From: DATDEW01 sp046590205
GTDB lineage: Bacteria; Bacteroidota; Ignavibacteria; Palsa-1295
Length of the DNA: 58,467 nt
Direction of reading: 5' to 3'
Assembly: GCA_046590205.1 (NCBI GenBank)
Contig: JBKJTT010000025.1
Coordinates: 1 to 58,467, forward strand
A model generated the notes under the pieces. The model was not told the DNA's origin and made no database searches. It saw only the letters and a program-made list of their open reading frames with translations. Below are positions 25,966-35,027 of the stretch, piece after piece (the stretch's first letter is position 1; each line of letters begins with the position of its first letter). The position numbers were made by a program, and so were the translations under genes.

Positions 25966-26018
25966 GTCATTGCGAGTAGTGGCTTTAGCCCGGTTCCGAG
26001 GAATCGAGGAAAGCAATC
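25966..26018 (+). repeat. CATTGCGAG-type palindromic repeat nested in copy A
   Basis: GTCATTGCGAG at the left and GAAAGCAATCT at the right form the ATTGC/GCAAT ends of a unit resembling a short palindromic repeat seen in many bacterial genomes. The interior GGCTTTAGCC is itself palindromic. It is absent from copy B, so it looks inserted. Confidence 0.6.
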
Positions 26019-26078
26019 TAAAATCCTTCGGAAAAGGGAAATGTCCAAACTTCCCCGTGCAAATATACGAAATCCGAC

Positions 26079-26198
26079 CTACCTCCTGCAAGATGCCTGC
26101 CGAAAAAAGACCGTAACCCAATAAGAATCAACAAGATAATCTTTGGACAATTCAATTATCGCCGTTATCCGCTTAATTTCGCCATTTCGGGTAGGCAC
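26079..26198 (-). pseudogene. 39-codon coding-like remnant in repeat copy A
   Basis: From a GTG at 26198 to TAG 26079 the frame reads VPTRNGEIKRITAIIELSKD and then YLVDSYWVTVFF. Copy B encodes an aligned VPMEIGEIELETAILEMPKD then YLVDF followed by a stop. Several differences fall on third codon positions (ATA/ATT, GAA/GAG), suggesting a shared coding ancestor. No family was recognised, and it may be a degraded gene. Confidence 0.4.
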
Positions 26199-26312
26199 CT
26201 ATCGTGCAGCAAATCATTGACTTCTTAAAAAGTGCTCATTTCTGTATTAGTGCTTAGTTTGTTACAAAATTAATAGGTCATCAATAAATCTGAGAATAAA
26301 TTTCATAAACAC

Positions 26313-26343
26313 TTGTATTCCGTGTATTTATGTATTATATTTG
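26313..26343 (+). promoter_or_regulatory. Bacteroidota-type promoter for the T9SS gene at 26725
   Basis: TTG (26313-26315), 20 nt, then TATATTTG (26336-26343), matching TTTG-N19-21-TAnnTTTG. Transcription would begin near 26350, giving a leader of about 375 nt before ATG 26725. Confidence 0.65.
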
Positions 26344-26349
26344 TTACGG

Positions 26350-26724
26350 TTTCTATGTGATCTGTTCTATTTATCGTTTTTCGTCTATTAATAGAGCAGG
26401 TGTGTTTTTTCGCTGTTCTTTTACTATGCACTCCCTGTTCATGCCTGTTTACTACCCAAGCACGCAGCAGTCAGTGGTTATCATTACTAACAGATGGTAT
26501 GCAGGACCAGATAACACGAGCTATTCTGAAAATACCCTCAACCCCAAAAAGTTTGAGCCGCACTTGCGCGCGGCTCAATGTGTACCGAACGGTACATTAC
26601 AATTCAGCGCAGTTTCCTGCACGGGAGTGCAACGTAAACCGTCTTTTAGACCAGTACGGTACTACTAACACTTCCGTGACAGGATTTATTCTTGTATTTA
26701 CTTTGATAATAAGGAGAATATCCT
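26350..26724 (+). other. Long structured 5' leader
   Basis: No gene with a ribosome site is seen here; two overlapping 112-codon frames are judged spurious. Perfect hairpins follow one another: TTGAGCCGC/GCGGCTCAA (26553-26578), TGTACC-GAAC-GGTACA (26581-26596) and TGCAC-GGGA-GTGCA (26618-26631), then an ACCGT/ACGGT pair. AAGGAG sits just before ATG 26725. Confidence 0.5.
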
Positions 26725-28029
26725 ATGTTACGTGTTAAGTCATATTTCTCATATCGCAGATTTGTGCGCGGCACATCCCTGTTGTGTGTTGTTCTCTTAA
26801 GCATACTCTTAAGAGGTGAATCATATGGTCAAGGTGTAACGGCTACTGCCGGGAATTTTAACCAATGTGATGCAGAATGCTGTATCCGATTTGATATTGT
26901 TATTCCTGATGGAGAAACGGTCAAAACTTTAGGGATACAACTAAACTCTAACTTCGCCTCAAACGATGATTGTTTTAACTGGGATTGTTTGAGGGATCAA
27001 GTCATGAATCTAAATCCTGCAGCGGCATTTTCTCACCCAGGGCTAGGCACATTTAATCTGACTTGGGGAGGGAACGGAATAACCGGTCCAGCTTCATTTA
27101 CGATTTACCTATGCGATCATCCGAATCGCATAGGGCCATCTTGTGCAAGCATATTTCAAACCTTCAGTTTTGGGGGATTAGATAATAGTACTCCCCCACA
27201 AGCGGTGATGCTGGGGAGTGATATACCACTTGATGGACCATGCGGAGCTGGTGATGATGTAAACTGTAGCGGATGCGATAAGTTCTGGCTGGATTTCAAA
27301 TACAGGTGTGCTTTAAAATTCTGTTTCAGAAGAGCAGGCACAGTTCTTAGCTCACCAACCTGCTCATTAAGGGTGACTTTCAAAGATCCTAATAACCCTG
27401 CTCAGACACTTCCACTAACAGATTGTATAACACAAGGTCCGGCGCCTGGGTGTGCAAATTGGACAGCGAATGGCATTGAAGTCGATGGCGGAGGATGGAC
27501 AATAAACCCGCATAAACGACTTGTATCGGGTCTATGGGTTGTAGATTCAATTGATTTCTATGCTATTTCACCAACTCCATGTATTGGCCACTGCCATACG
27601 TTCTGCTTCAGAATTCCTAAGTGTTTTACGGATCGAGTAACAAAAGTTGAAATTTTTGATATTAATGATCCGCAAGCATCATGTGGAGCAAAAACACTAT
27701 TACTAAAGGAGGCGCCATCAACTTTTACACCGTCATTGGTTTACGGAGAAGGTAGCGCGACAATGCCAAACTATCCTAACCCGTTGACAAAACAATCGGA
27801 CTTCAAAACGAAAATCCCATTTACTTTACAGGTAAAATCTGATGCCCGAATACGAATTGTAGATGAGTCTGGCAAGCTTATACATACCGAAACGGAAAAC
27901 TTTAATAGTACAGGGACGCACTTCTTCTTCTTTACAGGAGAACAACTTCCTTCGGGACGCTACTTCTATACTATTGAATCACCACTCGGTAATGTAATAG
28001 TCAATAGAACACTTCTTATAGTGAAGTAA
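26725..28029 (+). CDS. Cysteine-rich T9SS-sorted protein
   Basis: 434 aa with AAGGAG ahead of ATG 26725. A long signal peptide (MLRVKSYFSYRRFVRGTSLL, then VVLLSILL, cleaved near ESYGQ). The body carries about twenty cysteines in pairs (QCDAECCIRF, DDCFNWDCL, CSGCDKFW), unusual among the other T9SS cargo here, so disulfides are likely. The final 85 residues are a T9SS domain (NYPNPLTKQSDF, IRIVDESGKLIHT, LPSGRYFYTIESP). No enzymatic motif recognised. A strong terminator separates it from the next gene. Confidence 0.82.
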   Translation: MLRVKSYFSYRRFVRGTSLLCVVLLSILLRGESYGQGVTATAGNFNQCDAECCIRFDIVIPDGETVKTLGIQLNSNFASNDDCFNWDCLRDQVMNLNPAAAFSHPGLGTFNLTWGGNGITGPASFTIYLCDHPNRIGPSCASIFQTFSFGGLDNSTPPQAVMLGSDIPLDGPCGAGDDVNCSGCDKFWLDFKYRCALKFCFRRAGTVLSSPTCSLRVTFKDPNNPAQTLPLTDCITQGPAPGCANWTANGIEVDGGGWTINPHKRLVSGLWVVDSIDFYAISPTPCIGHCHTFCFRIPKCFTDRVTKVEIFDINDPQASCGAKTLLLKEAPSTFTPSLVYGEGSATMPNYPNPLTKQSDFKTKIPFTLQVKSDARIRIVDESGKLIHTETENFNSTGTHFFFFTGEQLPSGRYFYTIESPLGNVIVNRTLLIVK

Positions 28030-28039
28030 ATATTTTTCA

Positions 28040-28067
28040 ACTCTACGCCTCACAAGAGGCGTAGAGT
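28040..28067 (+). terminator. Rho-independent terminator
   Basis: A 12-bp perfect stem (28040-28051 with 28056-28067) with an ACAA loop, followed by ATTTTAAT. Confidence 0.85.
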
Positions 28068-28094
28068 ATTTTAATGAAGAAATAAATAGCTTAT

Positions 28095-31000
28095 ATGAGG
28101 CATATTGCAAACTATTGTCGTCAAAGTGCACAGATAATGGCATTCTGTGTTTTATCTTCTATTATTTCCAGCAGTGCCTTGTCTCAGTGGCAATCTACTG
28201 GATTTTCGGTTCCAAATGTATTTCCGGTGGGGGGTGCATCTCAATCTCAGACTATAAAGTTTAAGGATGGAATCTTATGGTTAGGCTATCAAGACAAAGT
28301 ATGTATCTCAAATGATACGGGGAAAACATGGAGGGTAATCGTTAATCCGGGCGGATACCCAACAGGTACAATAAATGTTACCGATATTGGGATACTTGAT
28401 AGTAATCAAGTAATAGTTTCATACTTCCTTAAGGGGGGTATAATTACTTATGATCAAGGGCGAACATGGAAAAATTTACCCCCATCATTCGTTGCAGGAG
28501 CTAATTCAGTAGCATATCTTGATATTCAAGATTCTATAATAGCAGCACATTCAAGGGGAATTGCTATTTCTGTCGATAATGGGAATACTGCAAGCCTAGT
28601 GTTTTATGATAGCGGACGCAATTATCAAAATTATATTCAAGTAAAATATTCTTCTCAAGAAAATATTTTTGTTTTGAAGAATGACATCGATACTTTAGGA
28701 TTTATTGCATATTCTACCAATGAGGGCATTTCATGGACAAAGACTTCCCCCTTCGGTCATGACACTTATGGATTTGATACCGACCCATGCAACGATAGTA
28801 TTTTATATGTTGCCAACGAGGACATTTATTTTAGCTTTACAATTCTCAGTCAGTTGCTGGTAAGCTATAATAGGGGAAGTACATGGGATACAACCTATCA
28901 AAACAAAGCAAGACCTGTTTCTGGGCACATACAAGCAACGCCAAAAGCAGTATATGCAACGACTACTAAAGACGGTGTACTACGCTCTCTCGACAAAGGG
29001 AAAACATGGCGTTCAATAGGAGGTCCATTATTAGGTTATGAAACCAAACTTATGTGTGCCGTCAATGATAACATTGTGTTTGTCGTCGATACCAACGGAG
29101 CAGTTTGGGTAACATACAATAGCGGCGGCGACAGAATTCAGCAAGGAGATGAGCCGAATCTTACTACTCCAATCTTTGCAAAAACATCATCATGTTCCAC
29201 TCGAACAGTACCCATAACTATAGGCGCAACGGGATGCGGAGTAATGACGATAGATTCAATTTCTATCAGCGGACAAGATGCACAACACTTTACCATCAGT
29301 ACACCAACATTCCCTTCGTTCTTGACTGAAGGTACTTCATATAGCTGGGGAGTTCAATTTTCACCGTTAGATCAAGTAGGCGTATTCACTGCTACACTTC
29401 GTATTAAGGGACACTATAAACTTTATGATGATTCACTTGGAATTGATACTCTCATATCAATAAGTGCTGAGTCTCTTGCCGAGCCCCCCCGACTTACTTC
29501 ACTTGCCACTACGTACAACCTCGGGACTGCCTCGACATGCAACCAAGCAAGAGATACGGTTATCACGCTTCATAACACGGGCTGTGATACACTGTGCATT
29601 ACACAAGGACCCGGAGCGATACCTTCGGAGTTTATCATCAGCGCTCTTTCCTATCCGTATTGTATTCCACCCGATAGTTCGGTAACGATCAACGTCCGAT
29701 TTACACCATTAGGAACAGGTACATCCCGAGCATACCCAAAATACCGGGCGGAACAGCAAGGACTAACGCAAGATGTAGAGCTATTCCTCGAAGGCACTGG
29801 CGTTGAGGGCGACGGAATCTTCGCTTATGAACCCAAAAGTTTTGATTTCAATGCTCTTTCGTTCTGCTCTCGTGATTCAGGTAGCGGATATGTTACGAAT
29901 ACAGGTTGTGATACTCTCTCACTAACAGATGCAACACTCTTCGCTGACGCGGATTATACGATGTCTGGACTACCGCCACTTGCTCTGATACCAAATGACA
30001 CCATTCGTTATCAGGTCTATCTGAACCCACAGATGAAGGGAGTACGCAGAGGGTATATAGTGCTCTCTACGACAAACAGAAATGGTTTGCGTCGTGACTC
30101 TATACCGCTCACCGTGAACGTCACCGACGGTACACGTATCCTATCATCCTCTCCGAATACACTTGACTTCGGCACAACAACTCTATGTGAAGAAAGAGAT
30201 TCTGTTGTAACTCTAAGGAATACAGGATGTGATACGTTAAGGATTTTAGGGTTTGGGGTACAAGGGATAGGGTTTAGTAGTAGTGTTGCTACACCAATTA
30301 TCATTCCGCCGGGTGGAAGCATAGATATACCTGTCAACACTATTGTAGATACTTCACAGGGGAATATCTCTACAGGTACAATAACATTTACATCTGATGC
30401 CGATAATCAGATAGCTCCAATAACACTCTCTCGCAGTTATACCTATCCAAAGAGCTACTCATTCCATATTGGTATGCTTGACGGGAGTGCCACCTCCGAT
30501 GAGATAGTTCGCTTGGCGATAGTCGGGGAGCAGGGGCTTGGCAGCGCAGGCAGTGGAGTAAATCGTCTCGACTTTGATCTCTCGCTAAACGAAGACCTTC
30601 TCGAATACATTAGACCTGAAGGCAGTAACACGGTTAGCAAGAATGGCTCACGCATCACGATCTCAAACCCGAATGAGCTTGCAAGCACTGATGACACGCT
30701 TGCAATACTTGTCTATCACGTCTTCCTGACTAAAGACAGCGCGACGGATATAACAGTATCGAACATATCTATCAACAACGGAGATACGTCAAGCTGTGCA
30801 CTGAAGATAGCCGCTATCACACAAGCAGGGTTTACCTATCGTTACGAATGTGGTGATAAACATATTCAATCATTCTTGCGAACTGGTCAAGCAAGTTTAG
30901 AGATTACAAGCATCCGCCCGAATCCAACAAACGGAGATGCAACAGTTTCCTTTGAATCTTTCACCAATGACAAAGCACAGTTACAACTTCTCGATGAACT

Positions 31001-31148
31001 CGGGAAGGTTGTTCTTGAAGAAACACTTTCGACAAAACGTGGAGCGAATGATCACACCATTGCAATCCCGAAACATTGGAGTGGTACATTCTTCGTCAGG
31101 TTGCAAATGGGCAAGGATGTAGTTACGGGGAAGTTTGTGAAGCAGTGA
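28095..31148 (+). CDS. Multidomain T9SS protein: BNR propeller, ASH repeats, cohesin-like
   Basis: 1017 aa with a signal peptide ending SALSQ. Residues about 35-345 are a BNR/sortilin-like propeller (SNDTGKTWRVI, STNEGISWTKT, SYNRGSTWDTT, SLDKGKTWRSI). Residues about 360-780 hold four ASH/HYDIN-like repeats, each with a paired-cysteine signature (TGCGVMTIDSI, NTGCDTLCI, NTGCDTLSL, NTGCDTLRI). A cohesin-like domain (about 790-915) and a T9SS domain (SIRPNPTNGDATVSF, LQLLDELGKVVLEE, SGTFFVRLQMG) complete it. The 5' third looks more AT-rich than the rest, possibly a domain fusion. Confidence 0.87.
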   Translation: MRHIANYCRQSAQIMAFCVLSSIISSSALSQWQSTGFSVPNVFPVGGASQSQTIKFKDGILWLGYQDKVCISNDTGKTWRVIVNPGGYPTGTINVTDIGILDSNQVIVSYFLKGGIITYDQGRTWKNLPPSFVAGANSVAYLDIQDSIIAAHSRGIAISVDNGNTASLVFYDSGRNYQNYIQVKYSSQENIFVLKNDIDTLGFIAYSTNEGISWTKTSPFGHDTYGFDTDPCNDSILYVANEDIYFSFTILSQLLVSYNRGSTWDTTYQNKARPVSGHIQATPKAVYATTTKDGVLRSLDKGKTWRSIGGPLLGYETKLMCAVNDNIVFVVDTNGAVWVTYNSGGDRIQQGDEPNLTTPIFAKTSSCSTRTVPITIGATGCGVMTIDSISISGQDAQHFTISTPTFPSFLTEGTSYSWGVQFSPLDQVGVFTATLRIKGHYKLYDDSLGIDTLISISAESLAEPPRLTSLATTYNLGTASTCNQARDTVITLHNTGCDTLCITQGPGAIPSEFIISALSYPYCIPPDSSVTINVRFTPLGTGTSRAYPKYRAEQQGLTQDVELFLEGTGVEGDGIFAYEPKSFDFNALSFCSRDSGSGYVTNTGCDTLSLTDATLFADADYTMSGLPPLALIPNDTIRYQVYLNPQMKGVRRGYIVLSTTNRNGLRRDSIPLTVNVTDGTRILSSSPNTLDFGTTTLCEERDSVVTLRNTGCDTLRILGFGVQGIGFSSSVATPIIIPPGGSIDIPVNTIVDTSQGNISTGTITFTSDADNQIAPITLSRSYTYPKSYSFHIGMLDGSATSDEIVRLAIVGEQGLGSAGSGVNRLDFDLSLNEDLLEYIRPEGSNTVSKNGSRITISNPNELASTDDTLAILVYHVFLTKDSATDITVSNISINNGDTSSCALKIAAITQAGFTYRYECGDKHIQSFLRTGQASLEITSIRPNPTNGDATVSFESFTNDKAQLQLLDELGKVVLEETLSTKRGANDHTIAIPKHWSGTFFVRLQMGKDVVTGKFVKQ

Positions 31149-31943
31149 CTACCGTACCTCTTCCCACTCTTCGCAGGCGGCGCGTTTGGTCAGGAGGACG
31201 GAGAGGGCGTTGGCTGTCCAATCTTTATAGACTTTGGCGTATCCGTACTTGCGGTAGCGGCGCGGTGATTCAAAGACGAGGAGCTTATTATCGAAGCGAA
31301 CTTTGCCGTAACTCTTGAGTCGTTTATAGAACTCGAAGTCTTCACCTGCCGGAAGCAAATTATTATACCCCCCCAGCGCACTGAACGCCTGACGCCTGAC
31401 TATTTGGCATTCACCTCTGGCAAGACCGATACCAAGCCGATTGACAATGCGAACATACAAATTAAAAAAGCCGTGAAAGAGCACGTCGGAGAACTTCCGC
31501 TCGTCGGGATCAACCTCTACCTTTACCGCAAGCGCGAGAAGCGACGGGTCAAGGAGAAAACGTCGTCGGATACGCTCAAAAAATTCTTTGGGTTCGTGGA
31601 TGAATGAATCCGCATTCAGAAATATAAGCACATCACCTGATGCAAGTGTTGCGCCGCGGTTGCGCCCTTCGGCAATAGTTTGCTTACGGTTTTTTTCTTC
31701 ATGCACTGCGATCTTATCGGCAAAGGCGGCGGCGATGCCGATGGTTGAATCATCGGAGCCGCCATCGCTCACGATAATTTCAATGTTATACTCGTTCTTT
31801 AACGGCTGCGTAAACTCTTGAAGGCAGCGAGTGAGAAGTTTCTCTTCGTTCTTTGTCGGGATAATGACCGATAGCCGAAGTGCGCCGATACCTTCGCGGC
31901 GAATGACCTTCTTGGGGCGCGATATGTTTTTTTCTTGCTTCAC
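31149..31943 (-). CDS. Family 2 glycosyltransferase
   Basis: A 264-aa GT-A enzyme: LSVIIPTKNEEKLLTRCL (nucleotide-sugar binding, about 24-41), IIVSDGGSDDSTI (about 56-68), GRNRGATLASGDVLIFLNADS (metal-binding NAD variant of DxD, about 93-113) and an acceptor-side GEDFEFYKRLKSYGKVRF. It starts at GTG 31943, overlapping the previous gene's stop by 3 bases. It probably adds a sugar to a lipid or surface glycan; specificity is not readable. Confidence 0.9.
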   Translation of the reverse strand: MKQEKNISRPKKVIRREGIGALRLSVIIPTKNEEKLLTRCLQEFTQPLKNEYNIEIIVSDGGSDDSTIGIAAAFADKIAVHEEKNRKQTIAEGRNRGATLASGDVLIFLNADSFIHEPKEFFERIRRRFLLDPSLLALAVKVEVDPDERKFSDVLFHGFFNLYVRIVNRLGIGLARGECQIVRRQAFSALGGYNNLLPAGEDFEFYKRLKSYGKVRFDNKLLVFESPRRYRKYGYAKVYKDWTANALSVLLTKRAACEEWEEVR

Positions 31944-32911
31944 CCTATCGACATTTTGAACGGGAAGAGTATAAAGAATCTCGGCTCGGGCGAGATGCGA
32001 AATGCCGGAGCAGGGAAATGGATATACTTCATTCCACGACGTATAAAATTCAAAAAACCGATACTTGATTCCGGAATGATCTTCTCCATATCATAATCAA
32101 TACCGATATAGTATGCAACTTTACGATCTTTGTAGGGGTCATCGCCGGGTACGGTTGGGGCGTCAAGTGAATATCCGCCGACACCGAATGCAAGATTCAG
32201 CCATTCAGGCACAACGCCTTGCATTGAGCGGGGCAATAGTCCGTTGATATTCGCCGTTACCCAATACGATTGTCCTTGATAATCATCAATGATATTAACT
32301 TGGTGTGCATTCGGGTCCGGGTTCTTTGGTGTGGGTATGTATGACCACTTATAGTCGAAGTTCTTCATGAAAGGAATGGTGTTGCGAATAACATAGAATG
32401 CCGAGCCGGCCATATTCGCTTTCATGTCACCTTGTGAAAATCCCCAAGTTTGCGCGAATCCGTCTTCAATTTCAACATAAAGTTCAAACAGGAGTGAACT
32501 TGCCGCGCCGAGAAATACGGATTGCTCTTTGCTAAAACCTGCCCACGAGTATGCTTCGTCAAAAAAGAACGAGGTGACGTATCCGCCGAATGCATGTCCG
32601 ACCTTATCAAAGTTCTTTTCGTAATCTGGGTCGTCGTAAAGATGAAAATCACCTCGCTGATCTTTCCACCATGAATTGTATTGGATTAGGTGAACTCCGG
32701 CTATCGATCCGCCGACAACGGCAATAGATGCGGCAAGCCGCCCCGGGTCAATATCCATCGTGCTCTGGCGAAGGACAAGTGTATCTGCGACTGCCTGCTG
32801 TTTGGTAATTTGCGGCATAGGTGCGACAGTATCCTCCTGTGCATTTGCAGAAGCAACGATAAGTAGAAGAAGTATAGCGAGTACGCTTTTCAAGCCAAGC
32901 AAACTACACAT
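31940..32911 (-). CDS. DUF2279 exported protein
   Basis: 323 aa. Signal peptide MCSLLGLKSVLAILLLLIVA, cleaved after SANAQ. The DUF2279 core has YNSWWKDQRGDFHLYDD, NFDKVGHAFGGYVTSFFF and LGAASSLLFELYVEIEDGFAQTWGFSQGD, then NMAGSAFYVIRNTIPF. The family is predicted to be periplasmic or membrane-associated and uncharacterised. It overlaps the glycosyltransferase start and follows GH57 by 19 bases, so is part of the minus-strand operon. Confidence 0.85.
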   Translation of the reverse strand: MCSLLGLKSVLAILLLLIVASANAQEDTVAPMPQITKQQAVADTLVLRQSTMDIDPGRLAASIAVVGGSIAGVHLIQYNSWWKDQRGDFHLYDDPDYEKNFDKVGHAFGGYVTSFFFDEAYSWAGFSKEQSVFLGAASSLLFELYVEIEDGFAQTWGFSQGDMKANMAGSAFYVIRNTIPFMKNFDYKWSYIPTPKNPDPNAHQVNIIDDYQGQSYWVTANINGLLPRSMQGVVPEWLNLAFGVGGYSLDAPTVPGDDPYKDRKVAYYIGIDYDMEKIIPESSIGFLNFIRRGMKYIHFPAPAFRISPEPRFFILFPFKMSIG

Positions 32912-32930
32912 TCGTAAATTAGATAGTTCA

Positions 32931-35027
32931 TCATTTGGAGGGCAATTCTTGTGACGCTATAGTAACCGAAAGTTTGATCTCTTTCGTCGCGGAGGGCTTT
33001 ACAATGATGTCCCAGAACGGCAGCACGATAGAACCCTGATAGACTCTCTCGAAACCCGCTTCGCTTGAAGCAACAGTCTCGATTGGAGTGCGCCAGAAAG
33101 CAACGGCATCGTGTGTCTTAATATCAATGCAAATGCCTGACCATTCATCAACAAGTGAAAGCTCCTTTGCCTTCTTTATCTCACCGCTTGAACGAAGCTG
33201 CTTGTTGATCTTCGAGAGTTTTGCCTTCGGAGACTTGTAGTAGCGGTCATGTGCATCACCTGCAAGCAACCCGAATGTCCACTCCGAAGCAAAACGCATA
33301 TCAAGTGTCTCGTCGGAGTTGTTCGTTATATTATACGTAATATCTATGGTATTAGATGTAAATGAAGTTGATAGTTTCTTTTTGAGTTGAACAAGAAGCG
33401 AGTTGCCGTCTTGATGAACTCTACCATCGATTGTAAATTCAATATCAATTCCATCGCTATTTTTTGTAATAACGGGTATTGTTTCCACCTGCGAGAAGCC
33501 GCCGAACTCAAGGAAGTTCATTGATGCAAAATCTTCAAGAGTTGTTGAACGGGAGATGAAATGTTCTATGAATGAACCATGCCGATACCAATCATAAATA
33601 AGATATTTCTCTAAACCCTCTTCTTTAGCAAGTATTGCATCGTGTATCGAACCTGTCCCGTGCGCTTTTTCAACTGTTGTCGCAAACTTTACTTTTTCAT
33701 GATATGCTTCGGGGATGCGGTTGATAAAGTTTGAGACATTGAATGCTTTCGGGATAAAGTCAATCTCGCTGATCGCTCCTCCTCGGGATGAATCTATTGT
33801 AAGCGAGAGTTCTTTCGTGCGAAGTGTGATGTTGTCCGCATCAATTGTTACCGGCTCATTCTCTGAAAGAGCTTCCGCTTTAATTAGCTCGGTATAAACC
33901 CCATGACGAAGATTCGGTAGATAGATACCGCCGAAGACACCATGCCACAAGACATCGTTACATTGTGAAGCGAGCAGATGTGTATATCCTTCGCTTGTCG
34001 TATCTGAATACTTTTCGCTAACGGCAAGCATTCGTTTATGTAGGTGATTCGATTCAGGATATTTCACGAAGAAGTTACGCCAGTAGCCGCCTCGTACGAA
34101 GTGCATATACTCTTCCCATTTCTCTCGATCATCAGCGAGTGCATGGGAGAAGTGTTCATACTTCAAGTTCGCTTTTGCAGTCGGGAGTGCCCACTGCATC
34201 ATCTCGGCGTAGCTTGCATTGGGGAGATAGATGCGTCCCTTCGGCTTTACCAGCTTCACAGCTTCGGAGAAGTGCAGTGGTTTAATCCATGACTTATTCT
34301 CTGCTATCTTAGCAAAAAATTCTTTGAGCCAACCATCCTTATATACATGATCGAATGTTCGCGGCCATACACCGAACTTCTCGCCGTCATCAGCGAATGT
34401 GACGATGTTCTTCCCGTCATCGCTTGCCGCGTTGCGCAGTACTTTTAACGTTTCATCAACAGGAGAGAATGGAATAGTATATCGAAGTGCTTTCGAGATA
34501 GGAAAGACGGCAACACTTTTGCCATTATCTTCTGTCATGTAGTATCCCGTCAGGTCACTTTCTTCAAGACCTGCGGCGCGGAAATGTGTATCATCGAGAA
34601 TTACGTAGTTGATACTCGCTTTGTGTAACGGCTGCACAAGTTGCTGCTCCCATACACGTTCTGCTAACCATAAACCATTTGCGTCGTAACCAAGTAGTTC
34701 TTTGATTCGAGAAGTTAGCCGATTAATCTGCTCATGTTTATCTCTGTCGGGAATAACGGCAAGTATCGGCTCGTAATATCCACCAGAGATGATTTCAAGC
34801 TGTCCGCTAGTGACCATCTTTTTCAGCAATGCAAGTTGCTCTGGATGATTCTTCTCCAACCAATCAAGCAAGATGCCGGAAAAATGCGTTGCAAACTTTA
34901 CATCATACTTTGCGGCAAGTTTAAAGAACGGCAGATAGGACTTTTCGTACGCTTCTTCGATGACGTAATCAAAGTTACCGATGGGCTGATGGTTATGGGT
35001 GCCGAAGCAGAAGTTTACTGATTTCAT
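32931..35027 (-). CDS. GH57 alpha-amylase / 4-alpha-glucanotransferase
   Basis: 698 aa. The GH57 barrel begins at once (VNFCFGTHNHQPIGNF). The nucleophile is Glu in GLWLAERVWEQQ (E123) and the acid/base Asp in FADDGEKFGVWP (D213/D214), matching the numbering of the Thermococcus glucanotransferase from memory. Downstream are the linker (DUF1925-like) and C-terminal beta domain (DUF1926-like, TLDMRFASEWTFGLLAGD). It should act on alpha-1,4-glucans in the cytoplasm, for instance in glycogen turnover. Its ATG overlaps the rsmG stop (TGATG). Confidence 0.93.
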   Translation of the reverse strand: MKSVNFCFGTHNHQPIGNFDYVIEEAYEKSYLPFFKLAAKYDVKFATHFSGILLDWLEKNHPEQLALLKKMVTSGQLEIISGGYYEPILAVIPDRDKHEQINRLTSRIKELLGYDANGLWLAERVWEQQLVQPLHKASINYVILDDTHFRAAGLEESDLTGYYMTEDNGKSVAVFPISKALRYTIPFSPVDETLKVLRNAASDDGKNIVTFADDGEKFGVWPRTFDHVYKDGWLKEFFAKIAENKSWIKPLHFSEAVKLVKPKGRIYLPNASYAEMMQWALPTAKANLKYEHFSHALADDREKWEEYMHFVRGGYWRNFFVKYPESNHLHKRMLAVSEKYSDTTSEGYTHLLASQCNDVLWHGVFGGIYLPNLRHGVYTELIKAEALSENEPVTIDADNITLRTKELSLTIDSSRGGAISEIDFIPKAFNVSNFINRIPEAYHEKVKFATTVEKAHGTGSIHDAILAKEEGLEKYLIYDWYRHGSFIEHFISRSTTLEDFASMNFLEFGGFSQVETIPVITKNSDGIDIEFTIDGRVHQDGNSLLVQLKKKLSTSFTSNTIDITYNITNNSDETLDMRFASEWTFGLLAGDAHDRYYKSPKAKLSKINKQLRSSGEIKKAKELSLVDEWSGICIDIKTHDAVAFWRTPIETVASSEAGFERVYQGSIVLPFWDIIVKPSATKEIKLSVTIASQELPSK

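Larger units (their letters stand above)
25853..26199 (-). repeat. Dispersed repeat, copy A
   Basis: Copy B is at 50226-50508. Conserved blocks: CAAAGCGTAAAG (25867-25878); GGTGCTGTAAATTTACACATTTGAAA (25901-25926 region, 25 of 26 identical to copy B); TGCAAGATGCCT (26087-26098); ATCAACAAGATAATCTTT (26128-26144 region); and GGCACC at the right end. The middle differs and here holds a second repeat (25966-26018). Read on the minus strand it contains a short coding-like frame (26079-26198) and then a promoter-like TTG-N21-TATATTTG. Confidence 0.75.

Noticed and set aside
26330..26738. Two overlapping plus-strand reading frames of 112 codons upstream of the Cys-rich T9SS gene
   Set aside because: No ribosome sites, atypical composition, overlapping phases, and they lie in a predicted structured leader.
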